DNA of 64,000 bases, from positions 1,116,001 through 1,180,000 of the forward strand of contig NZ_CP126256.1 in NCBI RefSeq assembly GCF_003234265.2, written 5' to 3'. A program made the position numbers and the translations under genes. This document shows positions 10,110 through 19,856 of the stretch, one piece after another. The number at the start of each line of letters is the position of its first letter. Position 1 is the stretch's first letter. Below the pieces are notes generated by a model. The model worked only from the letters and a program-made list of their open reading frames with translations. It did not search any database and had not been told where the DNA came from. The stretch is from Curtobacterium sp. MCSS17_015. GTDB taxonomy: Bacteria; Actinomycetota; Actinomycetes; Actinomycetales; Microbacteriaceae.

Positions 10110-10969
10110 ACGACCACGACACCGCACTCGAGTCCGGCGTGACCGGAGGCCCGGACGGGCCCGACGCCGGTCTGCCGACCCCCGCCGACCAGCCCGGCCC
10201 GCTCGGCGGTGGGGACGTCACCGGCGGTCCGGACGGTCAGGGCGCCGGTGAACTGGGCTCGACGCGCGACCCGATGCCCGCCGGGCTCCCGGCCGGCGCG
10301 TTCGTCGCGAAGTTCGTCATCGCCGTGGACGGTCCCGCCGGCAGCGGCAAGTCGAGCGTGTCCCGTGCTGCGGCCCGTGCGCTCGGCTTCGGGTACCAGG
10401 ACACCGGCGCGGCCTACCGTGCGCTCGCCTGGCACGCACTGCAGCAGGGCATCGACCTCGACGACCCGACAGCGGTGCTCGCGAGCTGGGACCACTTCGA
10501 CTACGAGATCGGAACCGATCCCGACGACTACTACGTGCGCGTCGGCGGTGTCGACGTCACCGACGCCATCCGCACGCCCGAGGTCACGGCCGCGGTCGCG
10601 CACATCTCGAAGCTGCCCGACGTCCGCGCGAAGCTCGTCTCGCTGTTCCGCCAGGTCATGCGGATGGCCGATGGGCAGGGGATCATCACCGAGGGGCGCG
10701 ACATCACGACGGTCGTCGCGCCGGACGCCGAAGTCCGCATCCTGTTGACCGCCGACGAATCCGTTAGGATGGCACGTCGGTCGGCAGAGGTCACGACCCA
10801 GTCGGCCGAAGAGACCTCGGCCGCCCTCGCCCGTCGGGATGCTGCCGATGCGAAGGTCGTCGACTTCATGAACGCCGCCGACGGCGTCACCACCCTCGAC
10901 TCCACCGACCTCGACTTCGACCAGACCGTGCAGGCGGTGGTCGATCTGGCCCGCTCGGCCACGAACTGA
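10100..10969 (+). CDS. cmk: Cytidylate kinase
   Basis: Phosphorylates CMP and dCMP with ATP for pyrimidine nucleotide supply. The kinase core begins at [15 protein letters not shown], with the P-loop at residues 78-85, followed by [11 protein letters not shown] (CMP-binding) and [17 protein letters not shown], then [10 protein letters not shown] in the lid region. About 70 residues of Gly/Pro/Asp-rich low-complexity sequence precede the core, which is longer than most Cmk proteins. The ATG at 10100 is preferred because of the GGAGG before it; the ATG at 10082 would add six residues. Adjacent to der, a conserved actinobacterial pairing. Confidence 0.93.
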   Translation: MGLNDHDTALESGVTGGPDGPDAGLPTPADQPGPLGGGDVTGGPDGQGAGELGSTRDPMPAGLPAGAFVAKFVIAVDGPAGSGKSSVSRAAARALGFGYQDTGAAYRALAWHALQQGIDLDDPTAVLASWDHFDYEIGTDPDDYYVRVGGVDVTDAIRTPEVTAAVAHISKLPDVRAKLVSLFRQVMRMADGQGIITEGRDITTVVAPDAEVRILLTADESVRMARRSAEVTTQSAEETSAALARRDAADAKVVDFMNAADGVTTLDSTDLDFDQTVQAVVDLARSATN

Positions 10970-11041
10970 CGACAAGGCGGCCACACGGCCGCAACTGGAC
11001 CACGAACACGCGGCCGCCCGGCCGCCGGCAAGGAAACCACC

Positions 11042-12562
11042 ATGGCGCAGCTGGACGACCGAAGCGACGACGACTTCCCCGAGTACGACGACTCCCTCGG
11101 CGAGCGGCTCGCTGACATCGACGAGGCCGAAGCGGACCAGCGTGCGAGCGCGCTCCGCGCCGGGCTCGAGGACTACGAGCTCGACGACGAGGACATCGCG
11201 CTCCTCGAAGCCGGCAAGCTCGGTGTCGACGGGGTCGCGTACCTGCCGGCCCTCCCGGTGCTCGCGATCGTCGGACGGCCGAACGTCGGCAAGTCGCAGC
11301 TCGTGAACCGCATCCTCGGCCGCCGTGAAGCCGTCGTGCAGGACACGCCGGGCGTCACGCGAGACCGGGTCAGCTACAAGGCCGAGTGGAACGACAAGCG
11401 CTTCACCATCGTCGACACCGGCGGATGGGAGCCCGACGCGAAGGGCATCAACGCCTCGGTCGCCGCTCAGGCCGAGGTCGCGATCGACCTCGCCGACGCG
11501 GTCCTCTTCGTCGTGGACGTCACGGTCGGCATCACCGCGACCGACGAGCACGTCGTCAAGATGCTGCGCGGCACCGACCGCCCCGTGATCGTCGTCGCCA
11601 ACAAGTCCGACGACGAGCGCCGCGACCTCGAGGCCCACGCGCTGTGGAACCTCGGGCTGGGCGAGCCGCACCCGGTGTCGGCCCTGCACGGTCGCGGTGT
11701 CGCAGACCTGCTCGACCTCATCATCGCGACGCTGCCGGACGTGTCCGCGGTCGCGAAGCAGGAGATCGGTGGGCCGCGTCGCGTGGCGATCCTCGGACGC
11801 CCGAACGTCGGCAAGAGCTCGCTGCTCAACAAGGCCGCCGGCGAGGAGCGCGTCGTCGTCAACGAGCTCGCGGGGACGACCCGTGACCCGGTCGACGAGC
11901 AGATCGAGCTCGGCGGCAAGACCTGGCGCTTCGTCGACACCGCGGGTATCCGCAAGCGCGTGCACATGCAGCAGGGCGCCGACTTCTACGCTTCGCTCCG
12001 CACGACGGCCGCGCTGGAGAAGGCCGAGGTCGCCGTCGTCGTCCTCGACGTCACGGAGCCGGTCTCGGTGCAGGACCTCCGCATCATCGACCTCGTGCTC
12101 GAGTCCGGACGCGCCCTCGTCCTCGCCTACAACAAATGGGACCTGCTCGACGACGAGCGACGCCGCTACCTCGAGCGCGAGATCGAGCAGGACCTGGCGC
12201 ACGTCGCCTGGGCTCCTCGTGTGAACATCTCGGCCCGTACCGGACGTCACCTCGAGAAGCTCGTGCCCGCCCTCGAGACCGCACTCGAGTCGTGGGACAC
12301 CCGCATCCCGACGGGCAAGGTCAACGCCTTCGTCGCCGAACTCGTGCAGGAGCACCCGCACCCGGTGCGCGGCGGCAAGCAGCCCCGCATCCTGTTCGCC
12401 ACGCAGGCGTCGAGCCAGCCGCCGACCTTCGTCCTGTTCACGTCGGCGTTCCTCGACCCGCAGTACCGCCGCTTCATCACCCGACGTCTCCGCGAGGTCT
12501 GGGGCTTCGACGGCACTCCGATCGTGGTCAACATGCGCGTCCGCGAGCGCCGGAAGCGCTGA
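11042..12562 (+). CDS. der: Ribosome-associated GTPase Der (EngA)
   Basis: Tandem GTPase required for 50S ribosomal subunit maturation. Two complete G domains are visible: G1 GRPNVGKSQ near residue 78 with DTGGWEPD and NKSD, and G1 GRPNVGKSS near residue 253 with DTAGIRKR and NKWD. These are followed by the KH-like C-terminal domain ending RVRERRKR. 506 residues, including an acidic N-terminal stretch of about 60 residues before the first G domain that is common in actinobacterial Der. The ATG at 11042 is preceded by an AAGGAAA Shine-Dalgarno-like run. 72 bases downstream of cmk. Confidence 0.96.
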   Translation: MAQLDDRSDDDFPEYDDSLGERLADIDEAEADQRASALRAGLEDYELDDEDIALLEAGKLGVDGVAYLPALPVLAIVGRPNVGKSQLVNRILGRREAVVQDTPGVTRDRVSYKAEWNDKRFTIVDTGGWEPDAKGINASVAAQAEVAIDLADAVLFVVDVTVGITATDEHVVKMLRGTDRPVIVVANKSDDERRDLEAHALWNLGLGEPHPVSALHGRGVADLLDLIIATLPDVSAVAKQEIGGPRRVAILGRPNVGKSSLLNKAAGEERVVVNELAGTTRDPVDEQIELGGKTWRFVDTAGIRKRVHMQQGADFYASLRTTAALEKAEVAVVVLDVTEPVSVQDLRIIDLVLESGRALVLAYNKWDLLDDERRRYLEREIEQDLAHVAWAPRVNISARTGRHLEKLVPALETALESWDTRIPTGKVNAFVAELVQEHPHPVRGGKQPRILFATQASSQPPTFVLFTSAFLDPQYRRFITRRLREVWGFDGTPIVVNMRVRERRKR

Positions 12563-12602
12563 CCCCGCAACGGGGAGCCGGAGCGCTCCCCGCGGCACCG
12601 GT

Positions 12603-12644
12603 CACGAACGGCCATCGACGTCACCGCGTTGGTGGCCGTTCGTG
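12603..12644 (+). terminator. Hairpin after der
   Basis: A perfect 12-bp inverted repeat, CACGAACGGCCA at 12603 and its complement at 12633-12644, with an 18-base loop, about 40 bases after the der stop. A short TTCT follows instead of a U-run, as often seen in high-GC actinobacteria. Confidence 0.5.
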
Positions 12645-12659
12645 TTCTCAGCCGGAGCC

Positions 12660-12713
12660 GTGCTCCCTGCCGGACCTGTGCTCCCTGCCGGACCTGTGCT
12701 GCCTACCGGGGCC
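12660..12713 (+). repeat. Three 18-bp tandem repeats upstream of a membrane-protein gene
   Basis: GTGCTCCCTGCCGGACCT occurs at 12660-12677 and 12678-12695, and a diverged third copy at 12696-12713. The array lies between the der hairpin and the start at 12773, so it is in a promoter-proximal intergenic position. Confidence 0.85.
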
Positions 12714-12772
12714 GCGTTGCCACTGGGAGACCCGCGGGCCGGAAGCCGGACTGGATACGGCACGATGGGACG

Positions 12773-13309
12773 GTGACGCAGCATCTTCCCGCCCTCTCCG
12801 TCCGAGCGGACCGTGCGTGGACCCGTCTCCGGCTCGACCGGTTGGCTGGCGGACGTCAGGGCAGCTACGTCATCCGCGAGGACATGCTCGCCCATGCCGA
12901 CACCGTGCGGTCGTTCCGGTGGATCCGGTGGCTGCTCATCGCCGAGACCGTCGTCGGACTGACCGCGATCGTCGTCGCCGCGGTCCTGACCCGGGCCGGG
13001 CAGGACGTTCCGTGGGCGGTCTGGTTCCGCGCGACGGTCGTGCTGCTCATCACCCTGACGCTCTCCGTGTTCGCGTGGCGGGCGCAGCTCGGGTACTACT
13101 GGGCGTACCAGCGGCTGCGGCTCTTCAGTCGCATCTTCCCGATCGTGACGTTGGTGGTCGCTGCGATCCCGGGCCTTTACCCGTTCTGGATGGTCATCGA
13201 GCAGATCGTGTTCTCGGTGCTCATGGTCGGCGTCGGGGACGTCCTGACCAGCGACCACATGCGGACCACCTTCCCGAAGCCGACGCGGGGGGCCACTCGG
13301 GATCGCTGA
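12773..13309 (+). CDS. Small four-helix membrane protein, function unknown
   Basis: 178 residues from a GTG at 12773. After a polar N-terminus (about 40 residues) there are roughly four hydrophobic helices: WLLIAETVVGLTAIVVAAVL near 44-63, VVLLITLTLSVFAW near 80-93, IFPIVTLVVAAIPGLYPF near 112-129, and a final MVIEQIVFSVLMVGVG. The C-terminus is basic. I do not recognise a named family. It is convergent with the recQ-like gene on the other strand. The start is a judgement; the sequence CACGAT before it is only a weak -10 candidate. Confidence 0.6.
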   Translation: MTQHLPALSVRADRAWTRLRLDRLAGGRQGSYVIREDMLAHADTVRSFRWIRWLLIAETVVGLTAIVVAAVLTRAGQDVPWAVWFRATVVLLITLTLSVFAWRAQLGYYWAYQRLRLFSRIFPIVTLVVAAIPGLYPFWMVIEQIVFSVLMVGVGDVLTSDHMRTTFPKPTRGATRDR

Positions 13310-13363
13310 CCGCGATCGTCTCGTCCCACTCGTCGGCCGAGCATCGTGATCCCGCGTCGTGGA

Positions 13364-15577
13364 TCAGGCCACCGTGGCGAGCGCGAACGGCAGCACGGCC
13401 GATGCACCGGCTCGGCGGAGTTCGCGCCCCGCGACGGTGATCGTCCACCGGCTGTCGACCAGGTCGTCGACGAGCAGCACCGGCCCCTCGTGCGCCTGCA
13501 GTGCGGCTGCCAGCTCGGGACCGACCACGAAGGTGTCCCAGACGCCGGACAGTCGGTAGGCGCTGTTCGTCGCACCGTCCCCACGGGGAACCCCGCCGTC
13601 GCGGTCGAGGGTCCCGAGGTGCTGCAGCCGCCCGATGGACGACAGGGCCTGCGCGAGCGACGAGACGAGTTGCGGGCGGGAGTGTGAGGGCATCGCGACG
13701 ACACCGGTCGGCCGGACCTCCCATGGCCAGTCCTTCAGCGCGCGGACACAGCCGTCGACGAGTTCCCGCGAGACCGGCCCGTCGGGCGTCCCCGGAGAGA
13801 ACAGCGCACGGAGCGGCCCGCCCCACCCGAGGTCGGTGAGGCGGGCGACCGCACGGCCCGGCGCGACCAGTTCGCCGGCCGGGATCTTCCCCTTCACCGC
13901 GACCCCGAGCGACGCCATGCCCGAGGGCCACTGCGCACGCGGGGCGATCTCGACGCCGACCTGGTCCAGTGCGGTCGCGGCGCCGGAGCGGTCGGCGTCG
14001 GAGACGTCCGTCGGGTACCAGGCGCCGGCGCAGTTGTCGCACCGGCCGCACGGTTCGGCCGAGGGGTCGTCGAGGTCCTGCTGGAGCAGCTGCATCCGGC
14101 ACGCGCTGGTCGACTCGTACGCCAGCATCGACGCGGCTTCGGCGGCACGGGCAGCGGCGACACGCTCGTAGCGGGCGGCGTCGTACTCCCACGGGCGGCC
14201 GGTCGTGACCCAGCCCCCGCCGACACGACGGACGGCGCCGTCGACGTCGAGCACCTTGAGCAGGAGCTCGAGCGTCGATCGCTTGATGTCGACGAGCCCT
14301 TCGAGGGCGACGGTCGACATGGCGCTGTCGGGGGAGAGCGCGCCGAGCACTGCCGAGGCGCGCGACTCGGTCGGCATGGACGCGCTGGCGAAGTACTGCC
14401 AGATTTCCTGGTCCTCACGTCCGGGCAGCAGCAGCACGTCGGCGTTGTCCGTCGCGCGGCCGGCACGACCGATCTGCTGGTAGTACGCGACGGGGGAGGA
14501 CGGCGCGCCGATGTGCACGACGAAGCCGAGGTCGGGCTTGTCGAACCCCATGCCGAGCGCACTCGTCGCGACCAGTGCCTTCAGCTCGTTGCCCTTCAGC
14601 TGCCCTTCGAGCTGTTCGCGTTCCTCGTTGTCGGTGCGGCCCGTGTAGGCGCGGACCGCGTACCCGGACTCGCGCAGCAGGCGGGCGATGTCCTCGGCAG
14701 CTGAGACCGTGAGCGTGTAGATGATGCCGCTGCCGGGCAGGTCGCCGAGGTGCGCGAGCAACCAGCCGAGCCGGGCACGGGCATCGGGCAGCGTGAGCAC
14801 GCCGAGCCGCAGGGAGGCCCGGGCGAGCGACCCGCGGATGGTGAACACCGGGTCATCAGGGCCGGCCGTGAGCTGTTCGGCGACGTCCTCGACCACGCGC
14901 TCGTTGGCGGTCGCCGTCGTCGCGAGCACCGGGACGCCGTGCGGCAGGGAGCGGATGAGCTCGGCCAGGCGCCGGTAGTCCGGCCGGAAGTCGTGCCCCC
15001 AATCGGAGATGCAGTGCGCTTCGTCGACGACGAGCATCCCCATCCGCCCGATGAGCGCGGGCAGCTGTTCGTCGCGGAACTTCGGGTTGTTGAGCCGCTC
15101 GGGGGAGACGAGGAGCACGTCGACCTCGTCGCGGGCGAGGGCGGCCTGCGTCTCGGTCCACTCGTGCGCGTTCGCCGAGTTGATGGACACCGCTCGCACC
15201 CCGGCCCGCGCGGCCGCGGCGACCTGGTCCCGCATGAGCGCGAGCAAGGGCGACACGAGCACGGTCGGCCCGCCGCCCCGGCGCCGGAGCAGCAGGGTCG
15301 CGAGGAAGTAGACCGCCGACTTGCCCCATCCGGTGCGCTGCACGACGAGGGCACGCTGCCGGTGCTCGACGAGCGCGGAGATCGCCTCGAGTTGCCCCGG
15401 GTGGAAGACGGCGTCGACCCGACCGGTCAACGCCTGCAGGGCCTCCTGTGCCTCGGCAGCGATCGCAGCCGATGGTGCCGGACCGGCCGACGGTGCCGCA
15501 TCCGCGGCGGCGGTCGGACCCGCGGTCGGCGCGACCCCCGCAGCCGGCGGGACGGAGGAAGCAGCAGCTGAACTCAT
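13364..15577 (-). CDS. RecQ-like DNA helicase fused to a phosphoribosyltransferase-like tail
   Basis: 737-residue superfamily 2 helicase. Walker A TGWGKSA at 82-88, the RecQ-specific DEAHCISDWGHDFRPDYRR at 185-203, HIGAPSSPVAYYQQIGRAGR (motifs V/VI), and a four-cysteine zinc segment (CRMQLLQ then CGRCDNC). RecQ enzymes unwind replication and repair intermediates 3' to 5'. Instead of a standard HRDC end it finishes with GPVLLVDDLVDSRWT near residue 700, which has the PRPP-binding look of type I phosphoribosyltransferases. This combination is seen in actinobacterial RecQ homologues; whether the tail binds PRPP is unknown. The first 40 residues are Ala/Pro-rich and may not all be translated, but the ATG at 15577 is the only good start. 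Confidence 0.87.
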   Translation of the reverse strand: MSSAAASSVPPAAGVAPTAGPTAAADAAPSAGPAPSAAIAAEAQEALQALTGRVDAVFHPGQLEAISALVEHRQRALVVQRTGWGKSAVYFLATLLLRRRGGGPTVLVSPLLALMRDQVAAAARAGVRAVSINSANAHEWTETQAALARDEVDVLLVSPERLNNPKFRDEQLPALIGRMGMLVVDEAHCISDWGHDFRPDYRRLAELIRSLPHGVPVLATTATANERVVEDVAEQLTAGPDDPVFTIRGSLARASLRLGVLTLPDARARLGWLLAHLGDLPGSGIIYTLTVSAAEDIARLLRESGYAVRAYTGRTDNEEREQLEGQLKGNELKALVATSALGMGFDKPDLGFVVHIGAPSSPVAYYQQIGRAGRATDNADVLLLPGREDQEIWQYFASASMPTESRASAVLGALSPDSAMSTVALEGLVDIKRSTLELLLKVLDVDGAVRRVGGGWVTTGRPWEYDAARYERVAAARAAEAASMLAYESTSACRMQLLQQDLDDPSAEPCGRCDNCAGAWYPTDVSDADRSGAATALDQVGVEIAPRAQWPSGMASLGVAVKGKIPAGELVAPGRAVARLTDLGWGGPLRALFSPGTPDGPVSRELVDGCVRALKDWPWEVRPTGVVAMPSHSRPQLVSSLAQALSSIGRLQHLGTLDRDGGVPRGDGATNSAYRLSGVWDTFVVGPELAAALQAHEGPVLLVDDLVDSRWTITVAGRELRRAGASAVLPFALATVA

Positions 15578-15704
15578 GCCCCCATGCTGTCAGCAGCGAC
15601 CGACGAACCCGGCCCCTCCCTCGCAGGCTCGGTCGGCGCGCCCCGCGCAACGCTCCGCGTCGCCGCTGAGCGGGCGCGCCAGGCTGTGGAGGATCCGCGA
15701 CCAG

Positions 15705-17168
15705 TCACTGGTAGGTGACCAGCGACGGGGTCGGCTGCACCTCGGACATCGTCTGCTCCGGCGTCAGCATCGGCGAGTCCTCGTCGTGGAAGTTCTTCCA
15801 CCCCCAGTGCAGCCCCTCCGGACCGCCCTCGTGCAGCGCCTTCCACGTCGCCTGCTTGTCCGGCTGCGCCCCCTGCCCGTCGACGTGCACGAGCAGGTCG
15901 AGCTCCGGGTGTGACGTGAGCGATCCCCGGTCGGCGATCATCGACGACCGGAACTGGTGCAGCACGAGCGCCTTCGGCGGCAGCCCCTCACGCCGGACGA
16001 GCTCCGCGAGCCACTCCGACACCTCGTCCACCTCTCGCGCACTGACCGAGCCGATCTGCTCGAGCGGGACCTGGTCCGGCCCGAGCCGCCACTCCGGGTC
16101 GAGCGCCAACCACACGTCCGGCCGCCGGAGCAGCGACTCGTACCGCTGCGCCTGGGAGAGGAAGTCGCTCCGTCCGGGCTGGAGGTCGATGATCGTCGGC
16201 ATGCCGGCCTCGTGCGCGGCGTCGACGTACGGCTCGAGGGTGGACACGGGCAGCTCACGCGAGTAGTCGCCGTCGTCCCCGGCCTCGCCGGCAGCGACGG
16301 TCGCGATCACCTCGAACGCGGGCGTCACGGGTACGTCCGAGATGCCGCGGTACTCCTGCGCGAGCGTCTTCGCGCGCTCGACGCTCGCCGCCGGGTCCTG
16401 TTCGCCGAGCACCCCGAGCACCGACGCCCCCGGAGCGCCGTACAGAGCCGTGTACCGGTGTCCGTCGAAGGGCCGCTGCCCGCCGTCACCGATCCGGTAC
16501 CCGGTCTGCGCCGCCCGGACGACCCACTCGGGGTCGCCGAGGTCCGCGAAGGCGGCACCGAGCAGCAGCGTCGGCCGACCCTCCGCACCGTGCAGCGCAC
16601 GCACGACGTCACCCGACGCGGCAGGGTCCGACACGCCCGAGGGCATCTCCACCAGCTGAGCACCGGCAGCGCGGGCGGTCGCCACCGCAGCGGCGTCCGC
16701 TGACCGGTCCGCCACGAGCACCGTCTGCCGGGAGGCACGTCCCCCCTCCGCCCGCTGGCCCGCCTCCGGCGCGTCCCGCTCCGCGACGTCCGTGTCGAGC
16801 GAGACCCTGCCGACCGCCTGATACCAGGACGCATCGAGTCGTTCGAGCTCGGCGTCGACCGCCTCCGGTCCCGTCCCCACGAGGAGCGCGGGCACGTGCG
16901 CGCGGACCGCGGCGCTCGCGGCCCGTCGCACCGCGTCGGCGTCGTCCGCCGGCGCCACGACCGCCCCGGGAGCCGACCGGAACAGCGCTCGACTCGTCCG
17001 GATCGACCGTTCCACTCCTGAGTCCTGCGCGACCACCGTCACGGCGTCGGACGCTGCGCGGGCCAAGGTCGGGCGCGGGACCGGCGTGGCACCGGAACAG
17101 GCGGTGACACCGAGGACGAGGCCGGTCACCGCGAGCGCGAGCAGGGAACGAACGGGTCGGGAACGCAT
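15705..17168 (-). CDS. Secreted lipoprotein, function unknown
   Basis: 487-residue predicted lipoprotein: MRSRPVRSLLALAVTGLVLG, then lipobox VTAC with lipidation at Cys24, so it should be anchored outside the membrane. Repeated motifs of the type PALLVGTGPEAVDAELERL suggest an N-terminal region similar to cell-wall-binding repeat (CWB2) proteins. The C-terminal half has beta/alpha-barrel-like strands (MPTIIDLQPGRSDFL, VWLALDPEWRLGPDQVP, ALVLHQFRSSMI), reminiscent of a glycosidase-like fold, but no catalytic motif I can name. The frame is open further upstream; the ATG at 17168 is chosen because it gives a perfect lipoprotein signal and has a -10 box at leaderless spacing. Confidence 0.72.
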   Translation of the reverse strand: MRSRPVRSLLALAVTGLVLGVTACSGATPVPRPTLARAASDAVTVVAQDSGVERSIRTSRALFRSAPGAVVAPADDADAVRRAASAAVRAHVPALLVGTGPEAVDAELERLDASWYQAVGRVSLDTDVAERDAPEAGQRAEGGRASRQTVLVADRSADAAAVATARAAGAQLVEMPSGVSDPAASGDVVRALHGAEGRPTLLLGAAFADLGDPEWVVRAAQTGYRIGDGGQRPFDGHRYTALYGAPGASVLGVLGEQDPAASVERAKTLAQEYRGISDVPVTPAFEVIATVAAGEAGDDGDYSRELPVSTLEPYVDAAHEAGMPTIIDLQPGRSDFLSQAQRYESLLRRPDVWLALDPEWRLGPDQVPLEQIGSVSAREVDEVSEWLAELVRREGLPPKALVLHQFRSSMIADRGSLTSHPELDLLVHVDGQGAQPDKQATWKALHEGGPEGLHWGWKNFHDEDSPMLTPEQTMSEVQPTPSLVTYQ

Positions 17169-17174
17169 CGAGCC

Positions 17175-17180
17175 ACCATA
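17175..17180 (-). promoter_or_regulatory. Putative -10 box (TATGGT) of the lipoprotein gene
   Basis: Read on the minus strand, TATGGT ends six bases before the ATG at 17168: TANNNT at leaderless spacing. Confidence 0.5.
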
Positions 17181-17237
17181 GGAGCCGGACGACCACCAGC
17201 CTGGGAACCGGGTCCGTCCGGTCGGTAGAACGGGAGC

Positions 17238-18074
17238 ATGCTCCGACAGGCCGACGACCGACCGACCATCGGGCCGGTGTCGCCTCCCGATCTGCACTGC
17301 ATGACCCTCAACCTGCGCCGTCAGGTCCCTCGCCCTGCCGGGCACCCGGACGCGTGGGAGCACCGACGGGACGCCGTCGTCGCGCTCGTCGCCTCCGAGC
17401 AGCCGACCGTGCTCGCCGTCCAGGAGGCCCTGCGTCCGCAGGCGGTGGACCTCGCCACCGGCATCGGCGAACGCTGGGAAGCCGTCCTGCTCGGGCGGGA
17501 CCGCCACGGGGACGGCGAGGCCGTCGGGGTCCTCGTCGACCCCGAGCGCTGCACCGTCGTCGAACGCCGCTCGTGGGCGCTCTCCCGCCGCCCGCTCCGC
17601 CCGGGCAGCCGCGCCTGGGCCACCGCCTTCCCCCGCCACGCGGTCGGGGTGGTCCTCGACGACCACGCCACCGGCAGACGCTTCCTCGCCCTGGCGACGC
17701 ACCTCGACGTCGCCTCACCGTGGGCGCGGCTCCGGTCCGCGCAGCTCCTCGGCAGGATCGTGGCCGAATCCGGGCTGCCGGCCGTCGTGATGGCCGACTT
17801 CAACGCCGCCGCCGGGTCGGCGCCGTGGCGCGCGCTGGCGGACGCAGGCGTGTCCGACACCTGGGGGCGGGCCTCCCGTCAGGAGACGCCGGAGGTCGGG
17901 ACGTACGCCGCCTACCGCGAGCCACGTGCCGACCGGCCGCGCATCGACGGTGTGCTCGCGACCGAGGACGCCGTCGTGTCCCGCGTCGCCGTGTCCACCA
18001 GACGGCCCGGGGGAGTGTGGCCCTCGGACCACCTCGCCGTGCACGCCGTCCTGTCGTTCGGAGCGCCCGCGTGA
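17238..18074 (+). CDS. Endonuclease/exonuclease/phosphatase (EEP) family hydrolase
   Basis: 278 residues with the full EEP active-site series: CMTLNLRRQ (Asn), AVQEAL (metal-binding Glu), LATHLDVAS (His), VVMADFNAAAG (Asp/Asn), RIDGVLAT and the terminal SDHLAVHAVL (Asp/His). EEP enzymes cleave phosphodiesters in DNA, RNA, lipids or small molecules; the substrate cannot be deduced here. No signal peptide is apparent, so it is probably cytosolic. The ATG at 17238 has GGGAG five bases upstream. It overlaps the next gene by four bases (GTGA), implying an operon with the membrane protein. Confidence 0.85.
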   Translation: MLRQADDRPTIGPVSPPDLHCMTLNLRRQVPRPAGHPDAWEHRRDAVVALVASEQPTVLAVQEALRPQAVDLATGIGERWEAVLLGRDRHGDGEAVGVLVDPERCTVVERRSWALSRRPLRPGSRAWATAFPRHAVGVVLDDHATGRRFLALATHLDVASPWARLRSAQLLGRIVAESGLPAVVMADFNAAAGSAPWRALADAGVSDTWGRASRQETPEVGTYAAYREPRADRPRIDGVLATEDAVVSRVAVSTRRPGGVWPSDHLAVHAVLSFGAPA

Positions 18075-18721
18075 TCGCCACGCTCGGGCTGACGTTCCTC
18101 CGCCGGCCGCACGGCGCCGTCTGGGCCGCCGACGTGCTCCGGATCCTGACGCTCGCCAGCGTGCCCGTCGCCGCCGTCGGATGGGGCGCGGTGGCGTTCG
18201 CCGTGATGGCGCTCGCACTCCTCGGCGCCGTCGTCCCGCGCATGCTCGGACTCCGGCCGACGTTCGACGCAGCCGTCGTCCTGCTGAGCCTGGTCGCCGC
18301 GTGGAGCAGCATGCTCGACTGGTACACGACCGTGTTCCTGTGGGACAAGGTCGTCCACGTCATCCTTGTCGGGCTGCTCGCCGGACTGCTGTACGTCATC
18401 GCCTCGGACGCCGGGGTCATCGCCTCGGCCCCACGCGCCGGGGTGCTGCTGTCCGCCCTCGTGGCGCTCGCCGCCGGGATGGCGACCGGCTCGGTGTGGG
18501 AGATCGGGGAGTGGCTCGGGCACAACTTCGTCGACGAGACGATCGTCGTCGGCTACGACGACACCATCGGGGACCTGGCCGCGGACGGGTTCGGCGCGTT
18601 GCTCGCCGGGTTCGCGCTGCCGTGGTTGTCGCGGGAGCGGCGGGTCGTGCGACCTGGTCACGTTGCCCAGGGTGTCGGCGCTCACCGCGAGGGCACGTCG
18701 GCGCTGCACCCCCAGGGCTGA
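18071..18721 (+). CDS. DUF2238/YjdF-like inner-membrane protein
   Basis: 216 residues with about five to six membrane helices (for example RILTLASVPVAAVGWGAVAF and VIASAPRAGVLLSALVALAA). The conserved polar motifs are those of the YjdF/DUF2238 group: a WDKVVHVILVGLLAG histidine segment, GSVWEIGEWLGHNFVDET and YDDTIGDLAADGFGALLAG. Function of the family is unknown. The GTG at 18071 overlaps the EEP gene stop. An extended reading of the same frame further upstream lies antiphase inside the EEP gene and is not real. Confidence 0.75.
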   Translation: MIATLGLTFLRRPHGAVWAADVLRILTLASVPVAAVGWGAVAFAVMALALLGAVVPRMLGLRPTFDAAVVLLSLVAAWSSMLDWYTTVFLWDKVVHVILVGLLAGLLYVIASDAGVIASAPRAGVLLSALVALAAGMATGSVWEIGEWLGHNFVDETIVVGYDDTIGDLAADGFGALLAGFALPWLSRERRVVRPGHVAQGVGAHREGTSALHPQG

Positions 18722-18767
18722 CGCGCGCGGGCTGCGGGCCGTGGCGCGGTGGGGCTCGCGCTTCCGC

Positions 18768-18773
18768 TATGCT
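18768..18773 (+). promoter_or_regulatory. Possible -10 box (TATGCT) for tRNA-Pro
   Basis: TATGCT is the only good TANNNT hexamer between the DUF2238 gene and the tRNA; the tRNA begins 86 bases later, so the precursor would have a long 5' leader. The -35 region is not recognisable. Confidence 0.3.
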
Positions 18774-18859
18774 GGATGGGCTGCTCCGCGCTCGGTCGGG
18801 TGGGGAGCAGGGCCTGCAGCATCCTTCGTGGACGCGGGGTCTGGGTCTTCACGGACTCA

Positions 18860-18933
<74 letters not shown>

Positions 18934-18940
18934 CCGGACA

Positions 18941-18977
18941 GCCCCGACGGAATACAGGTTCCGCCGGGGCTCTCTCG
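18941..18977 (+). terminator. Intrinsic terminator after tRNA-Pro
   Basis: GCCCCGACGGAA at 18941-18952 pairs with TTCCGCCGGGGC at 18959-18970 (one mismatch) around a six-base loop and is followed by the pyrimidine-rich TCTCTCG. It starts seven bases after the tRNA discriminator. Confidence 0.8.
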
Positions 18978-19098
18978 TGCTCAGGCTGCGTCTGCCCGTC
19001 CGCGTCGACTTCCGGTGTTGGCAGCCAGCGACTGTCGGGTCTGCTCGAACTGCCGTCGCCGCGCGCAGGACCGCCAACTCCGGTGGGAGACTCGGGCC

Positions 19099-19668
19099 GT
19101 GCCCTCGACCGTGCTGCTCGTCATCGACCTCCAGACGGGGGTCGTCGACGGGTGCTTCGATGTCGTCGCGGTGCTACGTCGGATCGCCCGTCTGGTCGAC
19201 CGTGCGCGAGCGGAGGGCGTCCCCGTCGTCTGGGTCCAGGACCACGAGGGCTTCGCGGAGGGGACCCCTGGGTGGGAGCTGGCGGAGCCGCTGAGCCGGA
19301 GCGAGGACGAGCCGCTCGTGCGGAAACACTTCCGCGACTCCTTCGCGGGTACCGACCTGGCGGAGGTACTCGAAGGTCTGGGTGCCGAGCACCTCGTCGT
19401 CGCCGGCGCGCAGAGCGACTACTGCGTCCGCACGACCACGCAGGCAGCAGCTGTTCGAGGGTACGACGTGACGCTGGTCTCCGATGCCCACACCACCACG
19501 GACGCCGAGCACGACGGCGTCGTCATCACCGGTGAGCAGATCGTCGCCCACACCAACATGTACTTCGCGGGACTGCGGTACCCCGGTCGACGCTTCGCCG
19601 CCGTGAAACACGTCGACGTGGCCCTCACGGCGGAGGGCGGCGGCTGCCCTGGCAGGATCGAGGCGTGA
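19099..19668 (+). CDS. Isochorismatase-like cysteine hydrolase
   Basis: 189 residues with the complete triad of the isochorismatase/nicotinamidase superfamily: Asp10 in LLVIDLQTG, Lys in [10 protein letters not shown] and Cys109 in [16 protein letters not shown], followed by the family's [17 protein letters not shown]. These enzymes hydrolyse amides such as nicotinamide or ureidoacrylate, or vinyl ethers such as isochorismate; sequence alone does not choose between them. The GTG at 19099 is used because it places the conserved DLQ ten residues from the N-terminus and has GGTGGGAGA upstream; an in-frame GTG/TTG further upstream would add an unconserved basic tail. Confidence 0.85.
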   Translation: MPSTVLLVIDLQTGVVDGCFDVVAVLRRIARLVDRARAEGVPVVWVQDHEGFAEGTPGWELAEPLSRSEDEPLVRKHFRDSFAGTDLAEVLEGLGAEHLVVAGAQSDYCVRTTTQAAAVRGYDVTLVSDAHTTTDAEHDGVVITGEQIVAHTNMYFAGLRYPGRRFAAVKHVDVALTAEGGGCPGRIEA

Positions 19669-19856
19669 TCCTCCACTGAACTCGGATGATGGCCGGACCG
19701 ATCGCGCCAGAACTGGCAGGTGGCGGCCAGGACATCGAGCTCCTCGTGCGTGCTCGTTCTTTTGACCGGTCTGCCGGAGCCGCGCGGGCCTCCTGGACGC
19801 GCAACGGAATGCGCGGGCAGACTGATCGGAGGGGAACGATCGACCAGGGGGAGCGC

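Noticed and set aside
19669..19856. Additional gene before the 241-residue membrane protein
   Set aside because: The in-frame extension upstream of 19857 has no hydrophobic or family content and the strong Shine-Dalgarno sits at the later ATG.
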